A DNA stretch of 64,000 nucleotides. Source: Alphaproteobacteria bacterium (GTDB lineage Bacteria > Pseudomonadota > Alphaproteobacteria > Micavibrionales > Micavibrionaceae). Within the stretch, counting starts at the first letter, position 1. The number at the start of each line of letters is the position of its first letter. The notes beneath the pieces are model-generated. The model was not told the origin of the DNA. It worked only from the letters and a program-made list of their open reading frames with translations, and made no database searches. Positions 45,670 to 55,994 of the stretch are shown here, one piece after another. The stretch spans positions 62,001-126,000 of the forward strand of contig JADLAT010000008.1 in the NCBI GenBank assembly GCA_020848095.1, written 5' to 3'. Both the position numbers and the translations under genes were made by a program.

Positions 45670-46290
45670 TCAAAGCCCCCGAAAAACATCCTCAAACATA
45701 GCCGGGGTAAGGCGATTCGTCTGCGTGTTATAGCGGGAGCAATGATAGGAATCCAAAAGCGTAAGCCCGTTCCCCAAATCATGCCGCACATTATGCGAAA
45801 ATTTAAACGCCGCAACCTTAAGCCCCAGCGCCCGTAAGACACCCCGGTGAGAAACAAGCCCCAGCGCAATAATCGTTTTTAAACGCGACATCGCGGCCAT
45901 TTCCTGAGCCAGAAAGTCCCGGCACTGTGCCTCCTCCATACCAATCGGTTTGTTTTCCGGCGGCACACACCGCACCGCATTGGTAATCCGGCAATTCACC
46001 AAAGTAAGGCCATCATCCTTGCTTTGGGCGTATTCCCCTTCGGCCAGTCCAAACTTCAACAACGTCGCATAAAGAAGATCACCGGCATAATCGCCGGTAA
46101 AAGGGCGACCTGTAAAATTCGCGCCCTTCAATCCGGGGGCCAGCCCGACAATCAGAATTTCAGCCGATAACGGCCCGAAAGCCGGAACCGGCGCATTAAA
46201 TTTATCCGGAAACTTTGCCCGATTTTCCATGCGAAACCGCACCAACCGGGGGCAAAGGGAACAATCACGATCGGGCGGCACAAAGCTCAT
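45670..46290 (-). CDS. Uracil-DNA glycosylase, family 5 (UdgB)
   Basis: Removes uracil and other deaminated bases. The 206-residue protein has a four-Cys iron-sulfur site (Cys10 and Cys13 in RDCSLC, two more in NCRITNAVRC), the pocket LIVGLAPGLKGANFTGRPFTGDYAG, and SYHCSRYNTQTNRLT. The VGLAPG (no Glu/Asp) fits family 5 rather than family 4. Confidence 0.92.
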   Translation of the reverse strand: MSFVPPDRDCSLCPRLVRFRMENRAKFPDKFNAPVPAFGPLSAEILIVGLAPGLKGANFTGRPFTGDYAGDLLYATLLKFGLAEGEYAQSKDDGLTLVNCRITNAVRCVPPENKPIGMEEAQCRDFLAQEMAAMSRLKTIIALGLVSHRGVLRALGLKVAAFKFSHNVRHDLGNGLTLLDSYHCSRYNTQTNRLTPAMFEDVFRGL

Positions 46291-46323
46291 AATATAAAAT
46301 ATAGCAACTCTGGCGCCGCGTAT

Positions 46324-49300
46324 CTAGGCGGCAGCCAGATTCCGGAGCTTCTGATCGGCAATAACCAGCATCGGCAGATCAACCGTCCCCGCGCAGCGCA
46401 ATTCCGCAAACACCGCTTCAAGCTTCTCCACATTCGCAGCATTTTCCGCCAGCCACGTCTCAGCCAGACTCAATCCTTTCGCGGCTTTCCCGCCGGTATC
46501 GCTCAGGATTTTAACAGTCAATGCCGCTTGCGCGTTATAGAGCTGGTCAACCAGACCGCGCGTCGCGTCCTGCGCCCAGTGATCATCCGCCGGCAAGTAC
46601 CGCGCCTGCTGACGCAGCCAATCCATATGGAATCGCTCGCCAATCTGGAAATAGGTCTGCGCCGTAGCCAGCAAATCAGCTTTCTGCTCCAACGAAACCC
46701 GGATAATATCACAGGCCGAGGACAAAACCGGCATAATGGCAATACGATAGGCCAAAGCTGGCGGTAAACCGTCATTTTCACCGCTGCGCACGCGCAGATC
46801 AATACTCTCCTTCAATCCGGGCGTCACCAGTTTATTCATATTATCGCGCAGCAGGCTTATACCCTTGCCGAAATTCTGAATTTCCTGACCAATATCAAGA
46901 TTACGGCCCAAACGCATAAGGAACCAGGCAATCGCATATTCCGCCATATACGAAATTTCCCGCATGGCTCGTAATTGGACCGCAGCGGGCACTTTATTGT
47001 CCAGCGCCTCAATCTCATCCCACAGATCCCGCAAAGAAAACGCATCGCGAACGATAATATATGCTTTGGCGATCTGGTCACTGCTGGCACCCGTTTTGCT
47101 CCGCTCATCCTTAAGGAAAGTCGGCCCCATACGGTTAATCAGGGAATTGGCCATAGACGTGGCAACAATCTCACGCGCCAGTTTATGACGGCGAATTTCT
47201 TTCACGAAATTCTTCTGCAAGGCTTCCGGGAAATAATTAATGATCCAGTCCTGCATATCCGCACTATCGGGAATATCCGACGCCAGAAGATCCTGCGTAA
47301 AGGTAATCTTGGCGTAAGACACCAAAATCGCCAGCTCCGCCCGCGTTAGACCCTTACCCGCGCGCAACCGCTGCTGGATGGTTTCCTCATCCGGCAAGCC
47401 TTCAATAACACGGTCCAGCCCTTTTTCCCGCTCCAGATCCCGAATAAATTCATTTTGGATCTCAAGTTTTTCCTTGGCCTGCAATTCTGCCAGACTGATC
47501 GCCTGTGCCTGCTGGTAATTATTGCGTAAAACCAGCGTAGAGACATCCTCCGTCATGGATTCCAGCAGCTTATTACGCGCCGCCATATCCATTTTATGCT
47601 CTTTATTATTAATGGCATCGCTGAGCAGAATTTTAATATTCACCTCAATATCCGAGGAATTCACGCCGCCGGAATTATCAACGAAATCGGTGTTGATATG
47701 CCCGCCATGCTCGGAAAACTCGATACGGGCCAGTTGGGTCACACCAAGATTAGCGCCCTCACCAATCACCTTCACCCGAAGCTGCGCCGCGTTCAGACGC
47801 AACGAATCATTGGCCTTGTCTCCGACATCGGCGTGGCTTTGCGTGGTGGCCTTAACATAGGTACCAATACCACCAAACCACAACAGATCGGCACGCGCGC
47901 GCAATATCGCCTGCATCAGCTCATTCGGCGTAACCTTTTCCTTTTCAATATCAAAACGCTGACGGATTTCCGGCGTCAATGTCAAAACCTTCTCGCTGCG
48001 GTCATAAATGCGCCCGCCCGCGGAAAGCTTTTTCACATCATATTCATTCCAGCCCATCACGCCTTTAAACAGACGCTCCCGCTCCTTAAAGCTGGAGGCC
48101 GCATCGGGGTTCGGGTCACAGAAAATATGCAGATGGTTAAACGCGCCGATCAAACGGATATGGCGCGACAAAAGCATGCCGTTACCAAACACGTCGCCGC
48201 CCATATCGCCCACACCCACAACATCAAAATCCTGTTCTTGAATATTGTGATTAAGCTGGCGGAAATGCAGCTTCACAGATTCCCACGCACCGCGGGCGGT
48301 AATGCCCATTTTCTTATGGTCATAGCCAACAGAACCACCCGAAGCAAACGCATCGCCCAGCCAAAAACCGTATTCCTGCGAAATGCCATTGGCAATATCA
48401 GAGAAAGAAGCCGTCCCCTTATCCGCGGCCACCACCAGATACGGGTCATCCCCGTCACGGCGCACGACATTCTTCGGCGGCACAACTTTCGCCCCGTCCA
48501 GATTGTCGGTAATGTCCAAAAGCCCGTGCATAAAGATTTTGTAACAGGCAATGCCTTCGGCCTGAAATTCCTGACGGTTGGCGGTCGGGCGCTTAACCAC
48601 GAATCCACCCTTCGCGCCCATAGGCACGATCACCGAATTTTTTACCATCTGCGCCTTCATCAGGCCCAGCACTTCCGTACGGAAATCTTCATGCCGATCG
48701 GACCAGCGCAAACCGCCGCGGGCAATCTTGTCCCCGCGCAGATGCACCGCTTCCACACGCGGCGAATACACAAAAATCTCACGATATGGCCGTGGCGCGG
48801 GTAATTCCGGCACTTTCGAACAATCGAATTTAACCGCCAGATATGTCTTGGGCTGGCCCTGTTCATCAAGCTGATAATAATTCGTCCGCAACGTCGCCTC
48901 GACCAGCGCGGTAACCATACGCAAAATCCGGTCCTGATCCAAAGAAGCCACTTTTTCCAGCTCCCGCTCAATGCCGGTAAGGCATAAAGCGGCTTTTTCC
49001 GTGCTGGCCGCTTCCTTAAGCGCAGGGTTATGCAGCGCATCAAACAAATCCACCACAAACCGGGCAATTCTCGGGTTTTCAATCAACGCCTTCTCGGTAT
49101 AAGGACGGCTGAGCGGATAGCACATCTGCTTGAGATAGCGAACATAGGTTCTTAGAACACTGACCTCACGCCAATCCATATTGGCCGAAAGCATAAGACG
49201 GTTGAGCGTGTCATTCTCCATCTCCCCGGCCCAGATTCTTAAAAAACCATCCTCGAAGTTTTTCTTAACATCACCGACAACCACTTCTTCGCGGATGCTG

Positions 49301-51138
49301 GGTGTCTCCAGACGGAAATCATGAACCCACACCGAAAGATCGCTGCCATGCGGCTTGATCTCAAACGGCAGCTCGGAAAGCGCCCGCAAACCCAGATCTT
49401 TCAAAATCGGCATAACATCAGAGAGCGTCAGCGGCTCTCCCGGATTATAAACCTTAAGGCACAACTGCCCGGCTTCGGCATCTTCCGGCCGGTAAAGATC
49501 AAGATTCAATATCTCGCTCGAGAGAACCTGCTCGATTTTCTCAATATCGAAAACCGACTGCTTGGGGCGGTAACGGCTGGTATATGCCACCGGAAAGGCC
49601 TCGCCATAGCGAACAACCATAGCGGTAATACTGCTCTCATCACTATACACCTCGGCCAGCGCCTGCGAAAGCAGCTCCGGCCAGGTCTGTCCAATCTCCT
49701 GCAATTTGCGCTCAAGCTCTTCGGCACTGATAGAGGGCTCATCACCCTGGCGAACATTCACGATAAACATCACGCGGGCAAACAGGGAATCATCCAGCGA
49801 TGTATAAAAACTCTCGCAAACACCATTCAGCTCTTTTTCAAGCAACTGGCTGATCTTTTTGCGCAGATTGGTGCCGTAACGCTCGCGCGGCACATAAACA
49901 AGACAGGAAATATAACGGCGGAACGGATCACGGCGCATAAACAGGGCAATGCGCTGACGCTCCTGCAACCGCAGGATATTCGTCGCGATAACCAGCATAT
50001 CCTTGGGCGCAATCTGAAACAATTCATCCCGCGGATATTTTTCCAGAATATGGCGCAGGGCTTTCCGGTCGTGCGAACCGGGAATGAACTGCGAAAGCTC
50101 CAACACCTCTTCGACCTTTTCCCGCAGATAAGGCACATCGCCAACGCTGCGCGAATACGTCACAGAGGTAAAAAGCCCTAAAAACAGCTTCTCGCCCTTA
50201 ACCTTACCGGATTTGTCATAGGTCTTAACGGCAATCGCATCCATCGGCACACGGCGGTGAACCGTAGAGAGACGGTTGGTTTTTGAAACCAGAAGCGGCG
50301 GCAAATTACGGCGCATTTCCTGAAACGCGCGCGGCAGACCCTCATCATTTTCACTGATATAGGCCGGGCGAACACCATCATGCAAGAGACCAAGGCTGGA
50401 GCCTTTAACGGTACGGCTCTTCAGCTCGCCATCCTTCTCATAAAATTCATATTCGCGGTAACCCAGCAGCGTAAAGCTGTTATCGCAAAGATAATCCAGA
50501 AATTCGCAATATTGCTGAACCTCCCGAACCGGCTTCCCGGTTTTGGCATTGGCCAGCTCCTCACGGGCTTTTTTCATTTCCGCCAGCATGGGGCGCCAAT
50601 CCCGGTTAGCGATATAAACATCCTCCAGAGCGGTATGCAACCCGCTCTCCAGCTCTTTCAAAGCTTCATCGGAAAATACATCCTTGATCTGCAGGTGAAT
50701 ATGCGACTGGCGGATATACCCTTCCTTGGCTGTATCGGCGATATCAACCAGCTTGCCCTTCGCATCGTAAAGCGCATAAAAAATAGGGTGCAGCATCAAG
50801 TCGATCAGGTGGTTATTCTTATTCACCTCGGCGGCCACAGAATCCACGATGAACGCCATATCATCGCTCACCACATCTATAATGGTCTTACGCGCGCCCA
50901 CGCCGGAAAGGCCGCAGCTTTGAATCTGGATATTGGCCTGCCCGGTGCCGCGTTTTTTTGCCAGCTCCCAATGCGTTTCCGCAACGGTGGCCAATAATTC
51001 TCCATCAAAATAACCGCAATCGGCTTTTGAAATATGATGGCTTAATTCTTCAATAAGTTTCTTCGGCCCTTCAAGAGACTCGGCAGGAATGGCTTTAAGA
51101 GCGGCTTTAACGAGGGAATTGGACATGGGCATACACAC
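46324..51138 (-). CDS. NAD-specific glutamate dehydrogenase, large (about 180 kDa) type
   Basis: Oxidatively deaminates glutamate to 2-oxoglutarate, linking amino-acid breakdown to the TCA cycle. The 1604 residues match the very large NAD-GDH of Caulobacter and Pseudomonas: an N-terminal regulatory half, the dehydrogenase core with GGLRWSDRHEDFRTEVLGL, MVKNSVIVPMGAKGGFVVKR, VGVGDMGGDVFGNGMLLS and WFGGIGTYVK, and a long C-terminal helical part ending ADQKLRNLAAA. Starts at 51138, 51132 or 51126 (ATG each) cannot be told apart as none has a good ribosome site. Single-gene unit. Confidence 0.96.
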   Translation of the reverse strand: MCMPMSNSLVKAALKAIPAESLEGPKKLIEELSHHISKADCGYFDGELLATVAETHWELAKKRGTGQANIQIQSCGLSGVGARKTIIDVVSDDMAFIVDSVAAEVNKNNHLIDLMLHPIFYALYDAKGKLVDIADTAKEGYIRQSHIHLQIKDVFSDEALKELESGLHTALEDVYIANRDWRPMLAEMKKAREELANAKTGKPVREVQQYCEFLDYLCDNSFTLLGYREYEFYEKDGELKSRTVKGSSLGLLHDGVRPAYISENDEGLPRAFQEMRRNLPPLLVSKTNRLSTVHRRVPMDAIAVKTYDKSGKVKGEKLFLGLFTSVTYSRSVGDVPYLREKVEEVLELSQFIPGSHDRKALRHILEKYPRDELFQIAPKDMLVIATNILRLQERQRIALFMRRDPFRRYISCLVYVPRERYGTNLRKKISQLLEKELNGVCESFYTSLDDSLFARVMFIVNVRQGDEPSISAEELERKLQEIGQTWPELLSQALAEVYSDESSITAMVVRYGEAFPVAYTSRYRPKQSVFDIEKIEQVLSSEILNLDLYRPEDAEAGQLCLKVYNPGEPLTLSDVMPILKDLGLRALSELPFEIKPHGSDLSVWVHDFRLETPSIREEVVVGDVKKNFEDGFLRIWAGEMENDTLNRLMLSANMDWREVSVLRTYVRYLKQMCYPLSRPYTEKALIENPRIARFVVDLFDALHNPALKEAASTEKAALCLTGIERELEKVASLDQDRILRMVTALVEATLRTNYYQLDEQGQPKTYLAVKFDCSKVPELPAPRPYREIFVYSPRVEAVHLRGDKIARGGLRWSDRHEDFRTEVLGLMKAQMVKNSVIVPMGAKGGFVVKRPTANRQEFQAEGIACYKIFMHGLLDITDNLDGAKVVPPKNVVRRDGDDPYLVVAADKGTASFSDIANGISQEYGFWLGDAFASGGSVGYDHKKMGITARGAWESVKLHFRQLNHNIQEQDFDVVGVGDMGGDVFGNGMLLSRHIRLIGAFNHLHIFCDPNPDAASSFKERERLFKGVMGWNEYDVKKLSAGGRIYDRSEKVLTLTPEIRQRFDIEKEKVTPNELMQAILRARADLLWFGGIGTYVKATTQSHADVGDKANDSLRLNAAQLRVKVIGEGANLGVTQLARIEFSEHGGHINTDFVDNSGGVNSSDIEVNIKILLSDAINNKEHKMDMAARNKLLESMTEDVSTLVLRNNYQQAQAISLAELQAKEKLEIQNEFIRDLEREKGLDRVIEGLPDEETIQQRLRAGKGLTRAELAILVSYAKITFTQDLLASDIPDSADMQDWIINYFPEALQKNFVKEIRRHKLAREIVATSMANSLINRMGPTFLKDERSKTGASSDQIAKAYIIVRDAFSLRDLWDEIEALDNKVPAAVQLRAMREISYMAEYAIAWFLMRLGRNLDIGQEIQNFGKGISLLRDNMNKLVTPGLKESIDLRVRSGENDGLPPALAYRIAIMPVLSSACDIIRVSLEQKADLLATAQTYFQIGERFHMDWLRQQARYLPADDHWAQDATRGLVDQLYNAQAALTVKILSDTGGKAAKGLSLAETWLAENAANVEKLEAVFAELRCAGTVDLPMLVIADQKLRNLAAA

Positions 51139-51348
51139 ATTTTTTTAGGGGTTATTTTCGTTTTTTAGTAAACTTCCGTACCGAACATATGATACAGGGC
51201 CAAAGAAAAAGCAAGGATGAAATTCAAGGATAAAATTCAAGGCCTTAAAAGCCCTTCCGATACTGCGCCGCATCATTTTTAAAGCATTTTTTTAAAGATC
51301 GAAAAGCATAGCGCAACCCCATCCTTCAATACCGCGGACGCCGTTTAC

Positions 51349-52782
51349 TTAAAACAGGCTCGTTTGCCCGCCGCCGAACTCTTTGTCACGCACCGGCTTT
51401 TTAAGGGGCGCATCTTTTTGACCCTTCACTGACCCGCTGACTTGCGCACGCAACCGCCCATCATTGCGGAACTGAACCTCAATTGAGGCCCCCGGCCCAC
51501 CGGCCCGCGCCGCATCCATGATCAAGGCGCCTTCCCCATCACGCACAACGGCAAAGCCGCGCTGGAGGATATTTTCAAAACTATATGCCTCCAGCATTTT
51601 TCCGGCATGCTTCAAATCTCTATCCTTATCCTGCAACAGCTTGACGCCCACCGCGCCCAATTGCTCCCCCCAGCGGGACAGCGCTTTTTCCGCCTCCCGC
51701 AGCCGCTCCTGCGGACGCACCAAAGCCCCCGCAATCTCCACCAGCGCGCTGCGCTTGACCTCTATAAAACGCCCGAATAAACCCGAGAGCTTATCCCCCA
51801 GATGATCCAGCCGCTGCACCTGCGCTTCTAACAGACGCGCAGGATCACCCAGCCCGGCGCTGCGCGCCTCCAAACGGTGACGGCTCTCGGCCAGAAAACG
51901 GTTCATCCCGCTGGCCAGACGCTGCTCATATTCTAAAATCTGCTGCGCCAGCGCCGCCCGCACCGGAACCGCCATTTCCGCCGCGCCGGTCGGAGTTGGC
52001 GCGCGTAAATCCGCCGCATAATCGGCCAAAGTCGTATCCGTTTCATGACCAATCGCGGAAATAACGGGAATTTTGCTCTCGGCAATAGCGCGCACAACGC
52101 CCTCATCATTAAAACCCATCAAATCCTCAAGCGATCCGCCGCCCCGCGCCACAATCAACACATCCGGGCGGGGAAGCCCATGCGCGGGCAGGCTCTGAAA
52201 ACCACGAATGGCCGCCGCGACCTGCGCCGCCGCCTGCTCGCCCTGCACTAAAACCGGCCAGACCAGAACATGGCGGGGAAACCGGTCGGACAAACGGTGC
52301 AAAATATCGCGGATCACCGCCCCGGTCGGGGACGTCACCACACCAATAACATCCGGTAAAAAAGGAATCGGGCGTTTGCGCTGCGGCGCAAATAACCCCT
52401 CAGCCAAAAGCTTTTTTCGCCGCTCCTCCAGCATCTTCAAAAGCGCGCCTTCCCCGGCCAGCTCCATAGATTCTACAATAAGCTGATAATTCGAGCGCTG
52501 CGGAAAGGTTGATATGCGCCCGGTGCAAATCACCTCCAGCCCCTCCTCGGGCTTAAGATCAATTTTTGCCAGCGTCCCCTTCCAGCACACCGCATCAATC
52601 ACCGCGCCCTGATCCTTAAGCGAGGAATACATATGACCCGATGTGGCAATGGACACGCGCGATCATTCACCGCGCACACGCACGCGCCCGAAATTCTCCT
52701 CAAGCGTGCGTTTAAGGGAAAGCGCCAGATCGGACACAGAAAATTCGGGGACATTTGTTTTAAGGGCGGCATCTTCGGACAT
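51349..52782 (-). pseudogene. xseA: Exodeoxyribonuclease VII large subunit, interrupted by an in-frame TGA at codon 40
   Basis: Nuclease subunit for ssDNA degradation. The family N-terminus is present on the minus strand from ATG 52782: [22 protein letters not shown] and VRVRGE, then a TGA (52665-52663), then SRVSIATSGHMYSSLKD in the same frame. Spacing agrees exactly with the normal GEIS/GELS...SGH, so the TGA stands in for Ile or Leu. The rest is intact over 435 codons, with GVVTSPTGAVIRDI, ARGGGSLEDLMGFNDE, AIGHETDTTLADYAADLRAPTPTGAAE. A GTG at 52656, three codons on, could restart translation but would drop 42 residues of the OB fold. Either a recent nonsense mutation, a sequencing error, or a restarted gene. 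Confidence 0.8.
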
Positions 52783-52855
52783 AAAAAGATGATATGATTG
52801 ATCCGGCTATAAACTCAAGCCCCCTATTCGCTCAATCTCACGCCGCAGGATTCTC

Positions 52856-55800
52856 ATGCCCGTTTCCTTTTCCTCCTTTTATACCCAAACCGAAGAACAG
52901 GCGGTGCAAGCCGTTTTACAGGGCTTTGACTGGTCGCCGGAACGCGCGCAGGCCACGCGCGAACGAGCCATAAAATTGATTGAGAGCATCCGTACACAAA
53001 AAAGAGCGCCGGGCCAGCTCGAATCCTTCCTGCAGGAATACGCGCTCGATACACAAGAGGGGCTGGCGCTCATGTGTCTGGCCGAAGCCTTGCTGCGCGT
53101 ACCGGATAAGGCCACCGCCGGTATGCTGATCCGCGATAAGGTCGCCGCCGCCAACTGGCTGGATTCTGCGGGCGGCTCCAAAGACTGGGTGGTCAAGGCT
53201 GCGGGTCTGGGGTTATTCATGACCAACAAAACACTCGAAGGCGCCCTCTCCCGCATTGGCGAGCCTTTCGTGCGCGAAGCCATGATCAAGGCGATGCAAA
53301 TTCTGGGCAAACAATTCGTCTTGGGCCGCGACATCGAAGAAGCATTTCAAAATGCACAACCCCTTAAAAAGAAAGGCTACCGCCTGTCTTACGATATTCT
53401 GGGCGAAGGCGCACGAACCGAAATTGACGCGGTTCACTACTTCGAATCCTATGCCGCCGCTATCCGCTATATTGGTGACCGCGACAATAAAAACGATACG
53501 AAACGTCCCGGAATTTCCGTGAAGCTTTCCGCCCTGCATCCTCGCTACAGTTTCGCGCAGGAAGAGCGCTGCGTTCCTGAAATGACTGCGCGTTTAAGCG
53601 CACTGGCACAATTGGCGGCGGAGCGCAATCTGGCACTCACCGTTGATGCGGAAGAATCCGAACGGCTCAACACCGCCCTGCGCATCATTGAGGCAGTCAT
53701 AACCGCACCACAATTCAAAGACTGGAACGGCTTTGGTCTGGCGGTTCAGGCCTACAGCAAAGCCGCTCTGCCCGTGATTGACCACGTCACTACGCTGGCC
53801 CGTGAACACAAAAAACAGGTGCAGATAAGGCTCGTTAAAGGGGCATATTGGGATAGCGAGATTAAAAAAACACAAATCGCCGGGCTGGAAAATTTTCCCG
53901 TCTATACAAGAAAATACCACACCGATGCCGCCTATCTGGCCTGTGCCGCCCGTATGTTGGGGGCGGGCGAGGCGCTCTATCCAATGTTCGGCACCCATAA
54001 CGCCGCCAGCGCCGCCGCCATACTGGAAATGGCTGGTACGCCAGAAACCGGACAAAAACCCCGCTTTGAATTTCAAAGGCTCTTTGGCATGGGCCAGGCC
54101 CTGCACGATCTCTTGCTGGAAAACGAACAAATCCCTGTAAGCCTGTATGCCCCCGTAGGACCACATGAAGACCTGCTGCCCTATCTGGTGCGCCGCCTTT
54201 TAGAGAACGGTGCAAATACATCCTTTGTGAACCGCGTATTGGACGCAGATGCACCGGTGGATGATCTTGTGGCCTGCCCTGTGGATAAATCTATAAGATC
54301 AAACGGAGCCGCCCACCCTGAAATTATACCCGCAACCGCGCTTTTCAAAAATGAAAAACCGGTGGGCCGTCTCAATTCAAGAGGGCTGGATCTTCATGCG
54401 CCAGAGGTGATCAAAACTCTGGAAAATACCATGGCGGGCTTTATGCCGGACTCTGGAAAAACATATACAGCCGCGCCCCTCATCGCGGGCAAATCCTTTA
54501 TCCAGACCATACCCGAAATCATTATCAATCCGGCTGATTTCACCGACACGCTCGGAAAGGTCTATCCTGCCAATGATGCCCTGATGAAAAAAGCCTTCAG
54601 CGCGGCGCAGGAAACCTTCCCGCTCTGGTCAAACACAAAGGCCGATACGCGCGCCAAAGCATTGGAAACTCTGGCGGATCTCTACGAAAAACATACAGCC
54701 GAGCTTATGGCACTTTGCGTGCGCGAAGCGGGGAAAACACTGCCCGATGCATTGGCTGAGATCCGCGAAGCTATGGATTTTTGCCGCTATTACGCCGCGC
54801 AGGGCCGGGCACATTTCGCCGAAACCGGCCTGAGCCTTCCCGGTCCCACTGGCGAATCCAACACCCTCACACTACGCGGGCGCGGCACCTTTATCTGCAT
54901 CAGCCCATGGAATTTCCCGTTGGCCATTTTCACCGGCCAGATCGCCGCCGCCCTCATAGCGGGCAATTGCGTGATCGCCAAACCGGCGGAGCAAACACCG
55001 CTCATCGCCGCCCGCGCGGTTGAACTGATGCACGAGGCCGGAATACCCCCCGGCGCACTGGCCCTTCTCCCCGGTGATGGCCGAATCGGCGCGGCCCTCT
55101 GCGCGCATGCACAGGTCGCGGGCGTTGCCTTCACCGGCTCAACCGCCGTAGCGCAGGAAATAAACCGCACACTGGCGGCTAAAAACGGCCCGATCGTACC
55201 GCTCATTGCCGAAACCGGCGGTCAGAATGCCATGATCGTCGATTCCTCCGCCCTGCCGGAACAGGTCGTGGACGATGTCCTCACCAGCGCCTTCGGATCG
55301 GCGGGTCAACGCTGCTCCGCCCTGCGCGTCTTATGCCTTCAGGAAGACACGGCGGATAAGATCATCCGGCTTTTACAAGGGGCCATGAAAACCCTGAACA
55401 TCGGCACCCCTGCGCGCCTCTCCAGCGATATAGGGCCTGTCATTGACGAAGAAGCACGCGGCGCACTTTTGCGTCACCGTGAAGCGTTAAGGGGCTTCGG
55501 AAAACCTGTATTTGAAATCCCCGTTTCCCCCGCATTGAACCAAAACGGCTTTTACTTCGGCCCCTGCGCCTTTGAAATCCCGGCAGTTAAAAATCTGGGC
55601 GCGGAGGTCTTCGGCCCCATTCTGCACATCGTGCGCTATAAAAAGGCCGAGCTTGCAGACATTTTAAGCCAAATCACAGACACTGGTTATGGCCTGACCT
55701 TAGGGGTCCACAGCCGAATCCAGAGCTTTCATGAGCAGATCATCCAAAGCCTGCCTGCGGGCAATGTCTATATCAACCGCTCCATGACCGGGGCCATTGT

Positions 55801-55954
55801 CGGCTCCCAGCCCTTTGGAGGCACCGGCCTGTCCGGCACCGGGCCAAAAGCAGGCGGCCCGCATTACTTAGCGCGTTTTGCCACAGAAAGATCGCTCTGC
55901 ATCAACACGGCGGCGGCGGGCGGCAACGCCAGTCTTGTATCGCTGGGTGAATAA
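52856..55954 (+). CDS. putA: Bifunctional proline dehydrogenase / L-glutamate gamma-semialdehyde dehydrogenase
   Basis: Oxidises proline to glutamate in two steps (FAD, then NAD). The 1032-residue protein has no N-terminal ribbon-helix-helix, so it is not a DNA-binding PutA. Proline dehydrogenase spans about 90-470 (GISVKLSALHPRY, LTVDAEESER, VKGAYWDSEIK, RLFGMGQALHD); the aldehyde dehydrogenase about 540-1000 has NFPLAIFTGQIAAAL, FTGSTAV, Glu786 in AETGGQNAM and Cys820 in SAGQRCSALR. Divergent from xseA. With the NAD-GDH nearby it completes proline to 2-oxoglutarate. Confidence 0.96.
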   Translation: MPVSFSSFYTQTEEQAVQAVLQGFDWSPERAQATRERAIKLIESIRTQKRAPGQLESFLQEYALDTQEGLALMCLAEALLRVPDKATAGMLIRDKVAAANWLDSAGGSKDWVVKAAGLGLFMTNKTLEGALSRIGEPFVREAMIKAMQILGKQFVLGRDIEEAFQNAQPLKKKGYRLSYDILGEGARTEIDAVHYFESYAAAIRYIGDRDNKNDTKRPGISVKLSALHPRYSFAQEERCVPEMTARLSALAQLAAERNLALTVDAEESERLNTALRIIEAVITAPQFKDWNGFGLAVQAYSKAALPVIDHVTTLAREHKKQVQIRLVKGAYWDSEIKKTQIAGLENFPVYTRKYHTDAAYLACAARMLGAGEALYPMFGTHNAASAAAILEMAGTPETGQKPRFEFQRLFGMGQALHDLLLENEQIPVSLYAPVGPHEDLLPYLVRRLLENGANTSFVNRVLDADAPVDDLVACPVDKSIRSNGAAHPEIIPATALFKNEKPVGRLNSRGLDLHAPEVIKTLENTMAGFMPDSGKTYTAAPLIAGKSFIQTIPEIIINPADFTDTLGKVYPANDALMKKAFSAAQETFPLWSNTKADTRAKALETLADLYEKHTAELMALCVREAGKTLPDALAEIREAMDFCRYYAAQGRAHFAETGLSLPGPTGESNTLTLRGRGTFICISPWNFPLAIFTGQIAAALIAGNCVIAKPAEQTPLIAARAVELMHEAGIPPGALALLPGDGRIGAALCAHAQVAGVAFTGSTAVAQEINRTLAAKNGPIVPLIAETGGQNAMIVDSSALPEQVVDDVLTSAFGSAGQRCSALRVLCLQEDTADKIIRLLQGAMKTLNIGTPARLSSDIGPVIDEEARGALLRHREALRGFGKPVFEIPVSPALNQNGFYFGPCAFEIPAVKNLGAEVFGPILHIVRYKKAELADILSQITDTGYGLTLGVHSRIQSFHEQIIQSLPAGNVYINRSMTGAIVGSQPFGGTGLSGTGPKAGGPHYLARFATERSLCINTAAAGGNASLVSLGE

Positions 55955-55994
55955 GTTAAGATGCCGAAAAACGGTTAAAAGAAGGCTCTGTTAA

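Noticed and set aside
47596..48804. 402-codon open frame opposite the NAD-GDH gene
   Set aside because: Shadow of a well-conserved gene; Arg/His/Gln-rich composition typical of antisense frames.
51212..51237. Two 13-base near-identical direct repeats upstream of the NAD-GDH gene
   Set aside because: Only two short copies with one mismatch; could be chance in AT-rich DNA.
52663..52665. TGA read as an amino acid (code change or selenocysteine)
   Set aside because: Many genes here, for example cmk and trpB, use TGA as their stop, and the position calls for Ile or Leu rather than Trp or Sec.
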